Position numbers and translations under genes: made by a program | Origin: Heliomarina sp018223035 | GTDB lineage: Bacteria > Pseudomonadota > Alphaproteobacteria > Rhodobacterales > Rhodobacteraceae | Assembly: GCA_018223035.1 (NCBI GenBank) | Contig: JAAEZD010000008.1 | Coordinates: 124,001-188,000 of the forward strand | Direction: 5' to 3' | DNA: 64,000 bases | The notes under the pieces: generated by a model | What the model saw: the letters and a program-made list of their open reading frames with translations, nothing else | Told to the model about the DNA's origin: nothing | Databases searched by the model: none | Shown: positions 16,240-24,483 of the stretch, piece by piece | Layout of the letters: each line of letters opens with the position of its first letter | Position numbering within the stretch: position 1 is the first letter of the stretch

Positions 16240-17169
16240 ATGGCTTTGTTGAACTTTCGGAAACGTGACGCGGTCGGATTCAAGCCGGGTAATGCGCAGG
16301 TTGAAGCCTTCTTGCAGGATTATTCGATCGAGGTGATGCCCCGCACCGCCGAGAAGGTCGAGGATTTTCGCGCGCTGCTGCCCGAGGGAACCCGCGTTTA
16401 CATCGCGCATATCGATGGCACCCCCATCGAGGACATGGTCAGCACCGCGAAACGGCTGTCGCGGGACGGCTACAAGGTGATGCCGCATTTCCCGGCCCGG
16501 ATCATCAAGGATCGCGCCACCCTGGCGGACTGGATCGCCCGCTATAAGGGCGAGGCGGGGGTCGATCAGGCGCTTCTGCTCGCAGGTGGCGTGGCCGAAC
16601 CGGTTGGCGATTTCGACAGCTCCATCGCGCTGATGGAAACCGGCGAGTTCGACCGCGCGGGCTTCAAGCGGCTGCATGTGGCCGGTCACCCCGAAGGTAA
16701 TCGCGACATCGACCCCGATGGTGGTTTCGCCAATGTGGACGCGGCCCTGCGCTGGAAGCAGAAGTTCAGCGAAACCACCGACGCGGACATGGCGCTGGCG
16801 ACCCAGTTCGCCTTTGAGGCCAAGCCGATCATCGCCTGGGCGGACAGCCTGCGCGAGGCCGGGATCACCCTGCCGATCCATATCGGCATTGCCGGTCCGG
16901 CCAAGTTGCAGACGCTGATCAAGTTCGCCATCGCCTGCGGTGTCGGCCCGTCGCTCAAGGTTCTGCAAAAACGCGCGATGGACGTCACCAAGCTGCTGCT
17001 GCCCTATGAGCCGACGGATGTCGTCAGCGAGTTGGCGGCGCACAAGGCGGCAAATCCGGATTTCAACATCACCAACGTGCATTTCTTCCCGTTGGGCGGT
17101 ATCAAGACAAATGCGACCTGGGCGATTGAAAACGGCGGTGACGCCGCGCGCCCGGCGAATGACCAATAA
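16240..17169 (+). CDS. Methylenetetrahydrofolate reductase-like protein
   Basis: A 309-residue TIM-barrel protein related to MetF. Family marks are VYIAHIDGTPIEDMVSTAKR, VMPHFPARIIKDRATL, the ALLLAGGVAEPVGDF flavin-region strand, KRLHVAGHPEGNRDID, MALATQFAFEAKPIIAW, and LPIHIGIAGPAKLQTLIKFA. MetF enzymes reduce methylene-THF to methyl-THF, or run in reverse in methylotrophic routes. ATG 16240 is preferred (GGGAGG 5 bases upstream); an in-frame ATG at 16210 that overlaps the previous stop has no ribosome site. The following gene handles methyl-THF, so in this trio the reductase may oxidise methyl groups delivered from demethylation of osmolytes. Confidence 0.85.
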   Translation: MALLNFRKRDAVGFKPGNAQVEAFLQDYSIEVMPRTAEKVEDFRALLPEGTRVYIAHIDGTPIEDMVSTAKRLSRDGYKVMPHFPARIIKDRATLADWIARYKGEAGVDQALLLAGGVAEPVGDFDSSIALMETGEFDRAGFKRLHVAGHPEGNRDIDPDGGFANVDAALRWKQKFSETTDADMALATQFAFEAKPIIAWADSLREAGITLPIHIGIAGPAKLQTLIKFAIACGVGPSLKVLQKRAMDVTKLLLPYEPTDVVSELAAHKAANPDFNITNVHFFPLGGIKTNATWAIENGGDAARPANDQ

Positions 17170-17190
17170 AAGCCTCCGGAAGGGACGCCA

Positions 17191-18252
17191 ATGACCCGCA
17201 CGATTGTCGAGAGCAAAACCAAAACCGCCATTATCGGCTTTGACCAGCCGTTCTGCGTGATTGGTGAGCGTATCAACCCTACGGGACGCAAGAAACTGGC
17301 GGCGGAACTGGAAGCGGGCGATTTTTCGACCGTGGAAAAGGACGCGCTGGCGCAGGTCGAAGCCGGGGCCACCATGCTGGATGTGAACGCGGGTGTGGTT
17401 TACAACTCGAACCCCAACCCGAATGAGACCGAGCCGCCGCTCATGGTGGAAATTCTCAAGCTGGTTCAGGGGCTTGTGGATATTCCGCTGTGCATCGACA
17501 GCTCGGTTCCGGCCGCGCTCGAGGCCGGGCTTGAGGTCTGCGAAGGCCGTCCCCTGCTGAACTCGGTCACCGGTGAAGAAGACCGGCTTGAGCTGATCCT
17601 GCCGCTGGTCAAGAAATACAACGTGCCGGTGGTGGCGATTTCCAACGACGATACCGGCATCTCCGAAGATCCGGACGTGCGTTTTGCGGTGGCCAAGAAG
17701 ATCGTGGAACGGGCCGCCGATTTCGGCATCCCGGCGCATGATATCGTGGTCGATCCGCTGGTGATGCCGGTGGGGGCGATGGGCACGGCAGGTTTGCAGG
17801 TGTTCACCCTTGTGCGCCGTCTGCGCGAGGAGTTGGGCGTGAACACGACCTGCGGCGCATCCAATATTTCCTTCGGCCTGCCGAACAGGCACGGGATCAA
17901 CAATGCCTTTTTGCCGATGGCGATGGGCGCGGGGATGACCAGCGCGATCATGAACCCGGTTGCGCTTCCGGTCACGCAGACCAAGATCGCCGAGAAAAAA
18001 GCCGAGGTTGAGGCCGCGGGAATCATCCTGCCCGAGGAGATGGATGACGAGACATTCGTGACTCTTTTCGGCCTCGGGTCGATGAGTTCCAAGGCCGGCT
18101 CGGAAATGGAGGCAATCCGGGCGGCGAATTTCCTGACCAATAACGATCCGAACGGTGCGGAATGGATTCGCACCAACAAGGTCGCGCCGAAAGCAGGGCA
18201 GGAAGGTCGCGGTCGCGCAGGGCGCGCAGGCGGACGCCGTCGCCGGGGCTGA
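17191..18252 (+). CDS. Methyltetrahydrofolate:corrinoid methyltransferase-like protein (pterin-binding)
   Basis: A 353-residue pterin-binding TIM barrel similar to AcsE/MtgA and to the folate module of MetH. Visible are CVIGERINPTGRKKLAAEL, ATMLDVNAGV, IPLCIDSSVPAALEAGL, LLNSVTGEEDRL, VVAISNDDTGIS, DIVVDPLVMPVGA and TTCGASNISFGLPNRHGINN. Such enzymes move a methyl group between a corrinoid protein and THF. The corrinoid-binding protein and a substrate:corrinoid methyltransferase are not next to it. The last 20 residues are a Gly/Arg-rich tail (GRGRAGRAGGRRRRG) not usual for the family. AAGGGA precedes the ATG. Confidence 0.9.
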   Translation: MTRTIVESKTKTAIIGFDQPFCVIGERINPTGRKKLAAELEAGDFSTVEKDALAQVEAGATMLDVNAGVVYNSNPNPNETEPPLMVEILKLVQGLVDIPLCIDSSVPAALEAGLEVCEGRPLLNSVTGEEDRLELILPLVKKYNVPVVAISNDDTGISEDPDVRFAVAKKIVERAADFGIPAHDIVVDPLVMPVGAMGTAGLQVFTLVRRLREELGVNTTCGASNISFGLPNRHGINNAFLPMAMGAGMTSAIMNPVALPVTQTKIAEKKAEVEAAGIILPEEMDDETFVTLFGLGSMSSKAGSEMEAIRAANFLTNNDPNGAEWIRTNKVAPKAGQEGRGRAGRAGGRRRRG

Positions 18253-18303
18253 TTTCGACGGCGCATGTCGTTTTACGACCCAAGCGTCGCTTTGAATATT
18301 GAC

Positions 18304-18333
18304 GGGCGGGCCCTTGATGGGGTCCGCTCTTTT
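18304..18333 (+). terminator. Hairpin with T-run at the end of the one-carbon operon
   Basis: A 10-bp stem pairs 18304-18313 with 18320-18329 (two G-U pairs, loop TTGATG), followed by four T. It is placed to end the one-carbon operon, but its T-run touches the ATG of the next gene at 18336, which has no Shine-Dalgarno. It could therefore also act on translation of that gene. Confidence 0.5.
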
Positions 18334-18335
18334 AC

Positions 18336-19379
18336 ATGGAAATACTCAAGAACCCCTTTCGCGGGCAGACCGATGCCTTGGCCGGTCTCGCCGATATTCC
18401 CTATCCCAGCGAGGATGCGGAAACCGCTGTGCAATTGACGGACAAGCGGCCCAATGCAGCCGCCACGCCGCTGATGACACAGGATTCACTGGCCGATAGC
18501 TGCGAGGTCGGCACGGTCTGGATCAAGGATGAGCGCAACCGGATGGGGCTGGGCAGCTTCAAGGCGCTTGGGGCCGCCTATGTCATCGCCCATGACGCGG
18601 CAGAGGGTGATGTAGGCGACGTGACCTATGTGACCGCCAGCGCGGGCAATCACGGCATGTCGGTGGCAGCGGGAGCGGCGGATTACGGAGCTAAGGCGGT
18701 GGTCTATATCGCGGAAACCGTGCCCGAAGCCTTTGCCGAGCGGCTGCGCGCAAAGGGGGCCGAGGTGGTGCGCGAAGGCGCGGTTTACGAGGACAGCATG
18801 GCAGCAGCGGCCAAGGCGGCCGAAGACAACGGCTGGAAACTGCTCTCGGACAGTTCGTGGCCCGGCTATACCGAGCGGCCGCACCGGCTGATGGAGGGCT
18901 ACCTTGTGCTGATGCAGGAGGTGATCGAGGCGATGCCCCGCGCGCCGAACCATATCTTTCTTCAGGCCGGTGTAGGTGGACTTGCCGGGGCGGCAGCTGC
19001 GCTGGCGCGCAAGGCATGGGGCGATGAACCGATCATTACCGTGGTTGAACCCGAAGCTGCGCCCTGTCTGAAAGAGTCGATTGCGGCGGGGGAAATGGTC
19101 ACGACGAGCGGACCGGTTTCGGAAATGGGGCGGCTCGATTGCAAGGAGGCGTCTCTGATCGCCCTGAAAGGGTTGGCGCGGGATGCGGATTTCTTTGCCA
19201 CGATCAGCGAGGCCGAAGGCTTCGCGGGCGATGAACTGGTTGCTGGTGTCGGGCTGAAGTCGACCCCGTCGGGCGCGGCGGGTCTGGCGGGCCTTATGTC
19301 GAGCGCCGCCCATCGCGAGGCGCTGGGGCTGGATGAGCATTCTTCGGTGCTGCTGATCCTGAGCGAAGGCCCGGAATAA
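18336..19379 (+). CDS. PLP-dependent ammonia-lyase/dehydratase, diaminopropionate ammonia-lyase-like
   Basis: A 347-residue fold type II PLP enzyme. The PLP lysine lies in GLGSFKALGAAYVI, the phosphate loop in TASAGNHGMSVAAG, and SSWPGYTERPHRLMEGYLVL with HIFLQAGVGGLAGAAAA are phrases seen in 2,3-diaminopropionate ammonia-lyase, which makes pyruvate and ammonia. EutB-type threonine dehydratases of ectoine use are close relatives, and the two following genes (M24 peptidase, Asp/Glu racemase) are of the eutD and eutA types, so a role in breakdown of an ectoine-like or diamino acid compound is an alternative. The stop overlaps the next start by one base. No ribosome site is seen before the ATG. 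Confidence 0.83.
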   Translation: MEILKNPFRGQTDALAGLADIPYPSEDAETAVQLTDKRPNAAATPLMTQDSLADSCEVGTVWIKDERNRMGLGSFKALGAAYVIAHDAAEGDVGDVTYVTASAGNHGMSVAAGAADYGAKAVVYIAETVPEAFAERLRAKGAEVVREGAVYEDSMAAAAKAAEDNGWKLLSDSSWPGYTERPHRLMEGYLVLMQEVIEAMPRAPNHIFLQAGVGGLAGAAAALARKAWGDEPIITVVEPEAAPCLKESIAAGEMVTTSGPVSEMGRLDCKEASLIALKGLARDADFFATISEAEGFAGDELVAGVGLKSTPSGAAGLAGLMSSAAHREALGLDEHSSVLLILSEGPE

Positions 19380-20533
19380 TGGATTTGCCGCGCGGTTTTC
19401 CGGATACGGAATACAAGGCGCGGGTGTCTCGGGCGCAGGAGATGATGGCGCGGCACGATCTGGCTGCGCTGTTCCTGACGACCGAGCCGGATATTCGCTA
19501 TTTCACCGGCTACCTGACGAAGTTCTGGGAAAGCCCGACGCGTCCGTGGTTCCTTGTGCTGCCCGCTTCGGGCGATCCGGTGGCGGTGATCCCGTCTATC
19601 GGTGCGGCGCTGATGGGGCGAACATGGATCAAGGACATCCGGACGTGGCGCGCGCCGGATTACGAAGACGACGGTGTCTCGCTGTTGGCGGAGACGCTGG
19701 GTGAATTGGTAGTGGGCGGTAACATCGGCTTGCCAATGGGGCTGGAGAGCCAGCTGCGCATGCCGCTGGGCGACTGGATGCGCTTGCAGGGCATGTCGGG
19801 GCTGCGTTTCGTACCGGATCAGCGGATCATGTGGGATCTTAGGGCGGTGAAGTCCGAGGCCGAGATCGACAAGATCCGCGCGATCTGCGCCGTCGGCGAC
19901 CGGGTATTTGCCCGCGTTCCGGAAATTGCGCGCGCCGGTGTGCCGCTGGACCGGGTGTTTCGCGACTTTCAGCGACTTGGGCTGGAAGAGGGGGCCGACT
20001 GGGTGCCTTATGTCGCCGGGGCCTCGGGCGCGGGTGGGTATTCGGATGTCATCTCTCCCGCCGGACCCGAGCCTTTGAAACGCGGTGATGTCTTGATGCT
20101 GGACACGGGCATGCAGCGCGATGGCTATTTCTGTGATTTCGACCGGAATTTTTCGGTCGGTCCGGCGGGGGACGCTGAAAACGCGGCGCAGGCCAAGCTG
20201 ATCGATGCTGTCGACGCGGCGGCCGAGATTGCCCGGCCCGGCACCACCGCTGCCGAACTGTTTCATGTGATGGACCGGCTGCTGACCGGCGGGCAGGGCT
20301 CGGACGCGGGTCGGCTGGGGCACGGGTTGGGGATGCAGCTGACCGAAGGGCTGTCGCTGATCCCGCAGGACCACACCGAATTGCAGCCCGGTATGGTCAT
20401 CACGCTCGAACCGGGCGTGGAACTGTCGCCGGGGCGGATCATGGTGCACGAGGAAGATATCGTCATCCGCGACGGCGCGCCGGAATTCCTGTCAACACGC
20501 GCCGGGCGGACGCTGATCGAGCTGGAGGGCTGA
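19379..20533 (+). CDS. M24 family metallopeptidase (Xaa-Pro aminopeptidase / ectoine hydrolase DoeA-like)
   Basis: A 384-residue pita-bread fold enzyme. N-terminal creatinase-type domain about 1-155 (DIRYFTGYLT), catalytic domain after it. Metal ligands appear in order: D in DVLMLDTGMQRDG, D in FCDFDRNFS, H in GRLGHGLGMQ, E in ITLEPGVE and E in MVHEEDIVI. DoeA/EutD, which opens the ectoine ring, and creatinase and prolidase share this layout. Translationally coupled to the lyase before it (one-base overlap) and 3 bases from the racemase after it, so the three form one operon. Confidence 0.87.
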   Translation: MDLPRGFPDTEYKARVSRAQEMMARHDLAALFLTTEPDIRYFTGYLTKFWESPTRPWFLVLPASGDPVAVIPSIGAALMGRTWIKDIRTWRAPDYEDDGVSLLAETLGELVVGGNIGLPMGLESQLRMPLGDWMRLQGMSGLRFVPDQRIMWDLRAVKSEAEIDKIRAICAVGDRVFARVPEIARAGVPLDRVFRDFQRLGLEEGADWVPYVAGASGAGGYSDVISPAGPEPLKRGDVLMLDTGMQRDGYFCDFDRNFSVGPAGDAENAAQAKLIDAVDAAAEIARPGTTAAELFHVMDRLLTGGQGSDAGRLGHGLGMQLTEGLSLIPQDHTELQPGMVITLEPGVELSPGRIMVHEEDIVIRDGAPEFLSTRAGRTLIELEG

Positions 20534-20536
20534 GAC

Positions 20537-21301
20537 ATGAAACGGCTGGCATATGAGATGAAGACCGACGAGGCGGTGCGCATCGGTTTGATCGTCTTGC
20601 AGGCGGATGAACGGATCGAGCTGGATTTCCGGCAGCTGATCCCGGCAGAGGCGGAGCTTTTTGTTTCGCGCGTGCCAAGCGGGCTGGATGTCACGCCCGA
20701 GACGCTTCAGGAAATGGACCAGCATCTGCCACGGGCGGCAGCGCTCTTGCCACAGGTGAGACCCTATGCGGCGGTGGGCTATGGCTGTACCTCGGGCGCG
20801 GCGCAAATCGGCCCGAGCCAAGTAGCGGCGCAGGTCCGCATGGGCGTGGCCGCTAACGCGGTGAGCGAGCCGGTCTCGGCCCTGGTGGCAGCCTGTGCGG
20901 AACTTGGTCTGAAACGGCTGGCCTTCCTTTCTCCTTACGTCGAAAACGTCTCGGACAGGCTGCGCGATGTGCTGGCCGGGCAGGGGATCGAGACACCGGT
21001 TTTCGGCACTTTCGCCGAGGCGGAAGAGGCGCGGGTGGCACGGATCACGCCTGACTCGATCAAGGCGGCGGCGCTGGAACTGGTGCGCGAGGGCGGAGTG
21101 GACGGGGTGTTCTTGTCCTGCACGAACCTTGACACGCTGGACATTATCGCACCGTTGCAACGCGAGACCGGGCTGATTGTGCTGTCGTCAAACCTTGTTC
21201 TGGCCTGGCATCTGTGTCGATTGGCGGGTGTGAACATGGCGGAAATCCCGGCCAGCGAGACATTGCTTGCCGGAGGCGCGGTGGTCACGGCTGCCGAGTA
21301 G
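20537..21301 (+). CDS. Asp/Glu racemase superfamily protein, EutA / maleate isomerase / arylmalonate decarboxylase type
   Basis: A 254-residue protein with the two cysteines of this superfamily: C84 in GYGCTSGA and C195 in VFLSCTNLDTL. The wording matches EutA and maleate cis-trans isomerases rather than MurI. In ectoine operons EutA is thought to act on a stereochemical step, but its activity is not established. It is third in the operon with the ammonia-lyase and M24 peptidase. The ring-opening partner deacylase (doeB/eutE) and the cyclodeaminase (eutC) are missing here, so the pathway is either split or different. The stop is 7 bases from that of the convergent regulator. Confidence 0.82.
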   Translation: MKRLAYEMKTDEAVRIGLIVLQADERIELDFRQLIPAEAELFVSRVPSGLDVTPETLQEMDQHLPRAAALLPQVRPYAAVGYGCTSGAAQIGPSQVAAQVRMGVAANAVSEPVSALVAACAELGLKRLAFLSPYVENVSDRLRDVLAGQGIETPVFGTFAEAEEARVARITPDSIKAAALELVREGGVDGVFLSCTNLDTLDIIAPLQRETGLIVLSSNLVLAWHLCRLAGVNMAEIPASETLLAGGAVVTAAE

Positions 21302-21308
21302 CGCGGTC

Positions 21309-22877
21309 CTAGAAATTGATGCCTGCGCGGGAGAGGCCCTCGGCAAATATTGCCCGGTGTTCCTCTATTTTGAACGGGTAGGAGGCGGCGATCACCGCCG
21401 GGTCAAGCGAGAGACCCAAATCGGTCAACCGGTGCGCCGCATCCAGCGCGGCCTTGTGATCGCCCTGAAGCCCGGCCAGCGCGATACGCCGCTGGAGCGC
21501 GCGCCCATAACGTGGATCCCAACGCTGCGAGCGTGCCAGCCGATCATCGGCATCGGGATATTCTCCGTCGATCATATGCCAAAGTCCCAGATCCGCCTCG
21601 ATCACCGCCGTGTAATTGTAAAGCGGGTCGATGCGCAGCAGGCGTTTTTGCAGGCGGCGCGCCTCGGTCGGCGAGCCGGAGAAACCAGAGATACACCCGC
21701 CGAAATGATAGTTCTGCGGCGCGCTCGGGTTGAGGTCGATGGCGCGCTTTACATGGCGCATGGCGCGGTCGTGGTTGTGATTGGTCCACAACTCGCCCAC
21801 GGCGGCCAGCGCATGGGCTGTCCATGACCCCGGATCGATCTGAAGCGCCTGCCGTGCGGCTTCGAGGGTGCTGGTAAAGGCCTGACTGCTGTCAGCAGAG
21901 GAAAAGCCCGCCATTGCCTTTTGAAAGCGGCAGGTGGCGATAAGCGTGTAGGGCAGGTACCAGTTGGGTTCGCGTTCGCAGGCCCTCTGGGCGAGTTGTT
22001 CGGCCATGTCGAAATCAGCATCGGCGCCGCGTCCGCAGTACCAGACCGCCTGCATTGCGTAATCCCACGCGGTGAAATCGCTGGGTTGCTTGCGCATGAT
22101 ACGCCGTGATTCTGCCCCTTCGAGTTCGGGAACAAGGATGGTGACCACCTGCGCGGCAAGCTCTTCTTCAAGATCGACCAGATCGTCGATGTCACGCGAT
22201 AATCGTTCTGTCCATATCTGGACGCCCGACAGCGCGTCGGTCAGTTCGATGTTCAGCTTGATGCGATTGCCTGCTCGCCGCATCGAGCCGCTGAGCAGGT
22301 AACGCGCGCCGATCTGCTGGCCGATTTCGCTCATTGAAAGGTCGCTGTCGCGAAAACGGAGAGAGGTATTGCGCGCGATAACCGGGAAATAACGCCACGC
22401 GCAGAGGGCCGCGCAGATTTCATCCGTCAGACCCTCGGCGATATAGCTGGACGACCCATCACCGCCCGGTTCGGATATGGGCAGGACGGCGATGGCGGGG
22501 CGGTCAAAATCGATCCCTTCGGCCCGGTCCATGGCGGTCGGCATGGGATCGGCGGGCACGGCTGGCGCGAGCTTGCGGACCGGGCCGACAAATCGGAAAC
22601 CACGTCGCTGGACGGTGCGCACAAGGCGCTGACTGGTGCCGTCATCGCCAATGATACGCCGCATGTCGCGGACGCGGCCAGACAGGGCGGCATCAGATAC
22701 AATGCGATCCTTCCAGATTTCCTGAAAGATCTCGTCCTTGCTGACCACGCGATCCTGCGCCGTGACGAGAAGGCTCAGCAAGGCAAAGACCTGCGGTTCG
22801 ATGGCGACAGGTTCGCCCGCGCGCCGAAGCTCGGCACGGTCGATATCCAGTTCGAAATCGTCAAAGGCATAGGTCAC
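21309..22877 (-). CDS. CadC-like winged-helix regulator with TolB-type and TPR domains
   Basis: A 522-residue protein. Residues 1-98 are an OmpR/PhoB-type DNA-binding domain without a receiver (FELDIDRAELRRAG, SLLVTAQDRVVSKDEIF, RIVSDAALSGRVRDMRR, RTVQRRGFRFVG). Residues about 130-260 hold the domain common in such regulators: AIAVLPISEP, YIAEGLTDEICAAL, ARYLLSGSMRRAGNRIKLN, VQIWTERLSRDIDDL. The rest is helical TPR-like repeats. No membrane helix is seen, unlike CadC itself, so it would be cytoplasmic. It is divergent, across about 320 bases with palindromes, from the methyltransferase-globin-cyclase operon and is a natural candidate to control it. That link is inference. Confidence 0.87.
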   Translation of the reverse strand: MTYAFDDFELDIDRAELRRAGEPVAIEPQVFALLSLLVTAQDRVVSKDEIFQEIWKDRIVSDAALSGRVRDMRRIIGDDGTSQRLVRTVQRRGFRFVGPVRKLAPAVPADPMPTAMDRAEGIDFDRPAIAVLPISEPGGDGSSSYIAEGLTDEICAALCAWRYFPVIARNTSLRFRDSDLSMSEIGQQIGARYLLSGSMRRAGNRIKLNIELTDALSGVQIWTERLSRDIDDLVDLEEELAAQVVTILVPELEGAESRRIMRKQPSDFTAWDYAMQAVWYCGRGADADFDMAEQLAQRACEREPNWYLPYTLIATCRFQKAMAGFSSADSSQAFTSTLEAARQALQIDPGSWTAHALAAVGELWTNHNHDRAMRHVKRAIDLNPSAPQNYHFGGCISGFSGSPTEARRLQKRLLRIDPLYNYTAVIEADLGLWHMIDGEYPDADDRLARSQRWDPRYGRALQRRIALAGLQGDHKAALDAAHRLTDLGLSLDPAVIAASYPFKIEEHRAIFAEGLSRAGINF

Positions 22878-23196
22878 GGGACAACAGCCATTCGCGAGGA
22901 CAAAGGGACTTGAAGGACTTGGGTAGTAGAGCCCGGCACGGCGTGCGGGCGGAGTTGGAGGCGCAATACCCGCGAATTCTATGATATATCGCCCAAAATA
23001 TCCAGAACATCCGCTTGACCCCGCGCCGGATGTGCCGTCGCGCGGCGCGCGTTTGCAGCCATCAGAGCGGTTTCTGCAGAAAATATGCAGGTAATCCCCA
23101 CAAGAAAGGGACCATTCTGCAGAGGACCGCCAAGCGACAAGGCTGACGATAGGTCAAATTGGGATCATTGATATTTTGACCCAAGGAGATGTTGCA
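22878..23196. promoter_or_regulatory. Divergent promoter region with three symmetric motifs
   Basis: This gene-free 319-base stretch lies between the CadC-like regulator and the globin-cyclase operon. TTCTGCAGA, whose TCTGCAGA core is a perfect palindrome, occurs at 23072-23080 and again at 23115-23123, exactly 43 bases apart, about four helical turns. Nearer the operon GGTCAAA at 23152-23158 is repeated inverted as TTTGACC at 23175-23181, ending just before the AAGGAG ribosome site. They look like operators for a dimeric regulator and an additional site over the transcription start. The binding protein is not known. Confidence 0.45.
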
Positions 23197-24018
23197 ATGA
23201 ATGTCGTAACTCAACCCGCCCCGGATCTTGCCGCCGTCAAGGGCCGCCAGCAGATCGTCTGGTCCAGCGGCAATTACGCTGAAATCGGAGTGACCCTGCA
23301 GATTACCGGTGAAAGACTTGCCGAGGCGCTGGACGTGATGCCGGGGGACCGTGTGCTTGATGTGGCCGCTGGCAATGGCAACATGACGCTGGCCGCCGCG
23401 CGGCGGTACTGCAACGTGGTGTCAACCGATTATGTCGGCGCATGGCTGCGCAATGGCATGCAGCGCGCCGAGGCCGAGAAACTTTCGGTGGCCTTCCGCG
23501 AAGCCGATGCCGAGGATCTGCCGTTTGAGGATGCCTCCTTTGATATCGTGACCTCGACATTTGGCGTCATGTTCACCGCCAATCAGGACGCAGCGGCAAG
23601 CGAACTGGCCCGTGTCTGCCGGTCGGGGGGCAAGATCGGGATGGCCAACTGGACGCCCGAAGGGTTCATCGGTGACGTGTTCCGCACCATCGGCAGCCAT
23701 GTGAAACCGCCAGCGGGCGTACGCTCGCCCATGGAATGGTCGAACCCGGACCGGCTGCGGGAACTGTTCGGCAGCAATGCCAGCAAGATCGAGATCGAGA
23801 AGAAGAACTTTGTCTTCCGGTTTCAATCCCCGCAGCAATGGATCGACCTGTGGAAGGTCGCCTACGGGCCGATGCTCAAGGCGTTCGAGGCGGTCGGGCC
23901 AAGTGGCGCGGCGGCACTTGAAAGCGAGCTTGCGGCGTTGGGCGCGGCATGGTCGCGCACGTCCGAGGCGATGATCGTTCCGGCTGAATATGCCGAGGTG
24001 ATCGTCCACCGGGCCTGA
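23197..24018 (+). CDS. Class I SAM-dependent methyltransferase (UbiE/Methyltransf_11 type)
   Basis: A 273-residue Rossmann methyltransferase with motif I RVLDVAAGNGNMTLAAA (about residue 56), acidic motif II region VVSTDYVG, AEDLPFEDASFDIVTSTFGV as motif post-II/III, and VCRSGGKIGMANWTPEG as motif IV. The substrate is not readable. The start is ATG 23197 with AAGGAGA 8 bases upstream; a TTG at 23176 in frame lacks a site. It opens a three-gene run with a truncated haemoglobin (70 bases on) and a PAS-cyclase, so it may modify a compound in the same signalling or stress response. Confidence 0.87.
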   Translation: MNVVTQPAPDLAAVKGRQQIVWSSGNYAEIGVTLQITGERLAEALDVMPGDRVLDVAAGNGNMTLAAARRYCNVVSTDYVGAWLRNGMQRAEAEKLSVAFREADAEDLPFEDASFDIVTSTFGVMFTANQDAAASELARVCRSGGKIGMANWTPEGFIGDVFRTIGSHVKPPAGVRSPMEWSNPDRLRELFGSNASKIEIEKKNFVFRFQSPQQWIDLWKVAYGPMLKAFEAVGPSGAAALESELAALGAAWSRTSEAMIVPAEYAEVIVHRA

Positions 24019-24088
24019 TCCACCTTGCCACGATACTGGTCCCGCCTGATTTCGATGCGGGGCCGGTTGCAAGAAAAGGAGTATTTCG

Positions 24089-24466
24089 ATGACCTATGCA
24101 CTTCGCCCCGGCCAGATGCCCCTGTTTGACAAGTACGGCGGTCTGAGCGCCCTGCGTGGCGTGATCCTCGATTTTTATGACCGTGTGCTCGACAGCGATA
24201 TCGTCGGGCATTTCTTTGAAGACGTGGATATGCCGCGCCTGATCGACCATCAGACCAAGTTCTTTGCTATGCTGCTGGGCGGGCCTGCGGAGTTCGCGGA
24301 AAGCCGTCTTCAGCGCGCACATGCGCATCTGGGCGTGACTCATGCGCAGTTCGATGAGGTGGCGGCGCTGCTGCGCGAAACGCTTGAGGCCGCCGGTTTC
24401 GCGTCGGATGACTGCGCGACGGTCATTCAGGCTGTCGAAGCGCGGCGCGGGCTGATCGTTGCCTGA
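24089..24466 (+). CDS. Group I truncated haemoglobin (trHbN-like)
   Basis: A 125-residue 2-on-2 globin. Key residues can be placed against trHbN: FDKYGGLSALRGVILDFYDR with B10 tyrosine Y30, CD1 phenylalanines F42-F43 in GHFFEDVD, and proximal F8 histidine H78 in RAHAHLGVTHAQFDEV. Group I truncated globins bind O2 and turn over NO to nitrate, or serve as sensors. AAAAGGAG lies 8 bases before ATG 24089. It sits between a methyltransferase and a class III adenylate cyclase; the cyclase starts 17 bases after its stop, so the two are likely cotranscribed. A gas-sensing or NO-protection job for the unit is inference. Confidence 0.93.
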   Translation: MTYALRPGQMPLFDKYGGLSALRGVILDFYDRVLDSDIVGHFFEDVDMPRLIDHQTKFFAMLLGGPAEFAESRLQRAHAHLGVTHAQFDEVAALLRETLEAAGFASDDCATVIQAVEARRGLIVA

Positions 24467-24483
24467 TCCGAAAGGAGATTGTC

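Noticed and set aside
16099..17892. 597-codon minus-strand frame opposite the one-carbon genes
   Set aside because: It lies wholly over two well-recognised genes and has no ribosome site or domain pattern.
18962..20449. Long minus-strand frame opposite the lyase and M24 peptidase
   Set aside because: It is a shadow frame, and both plus-strand enzymes show complete active sites.
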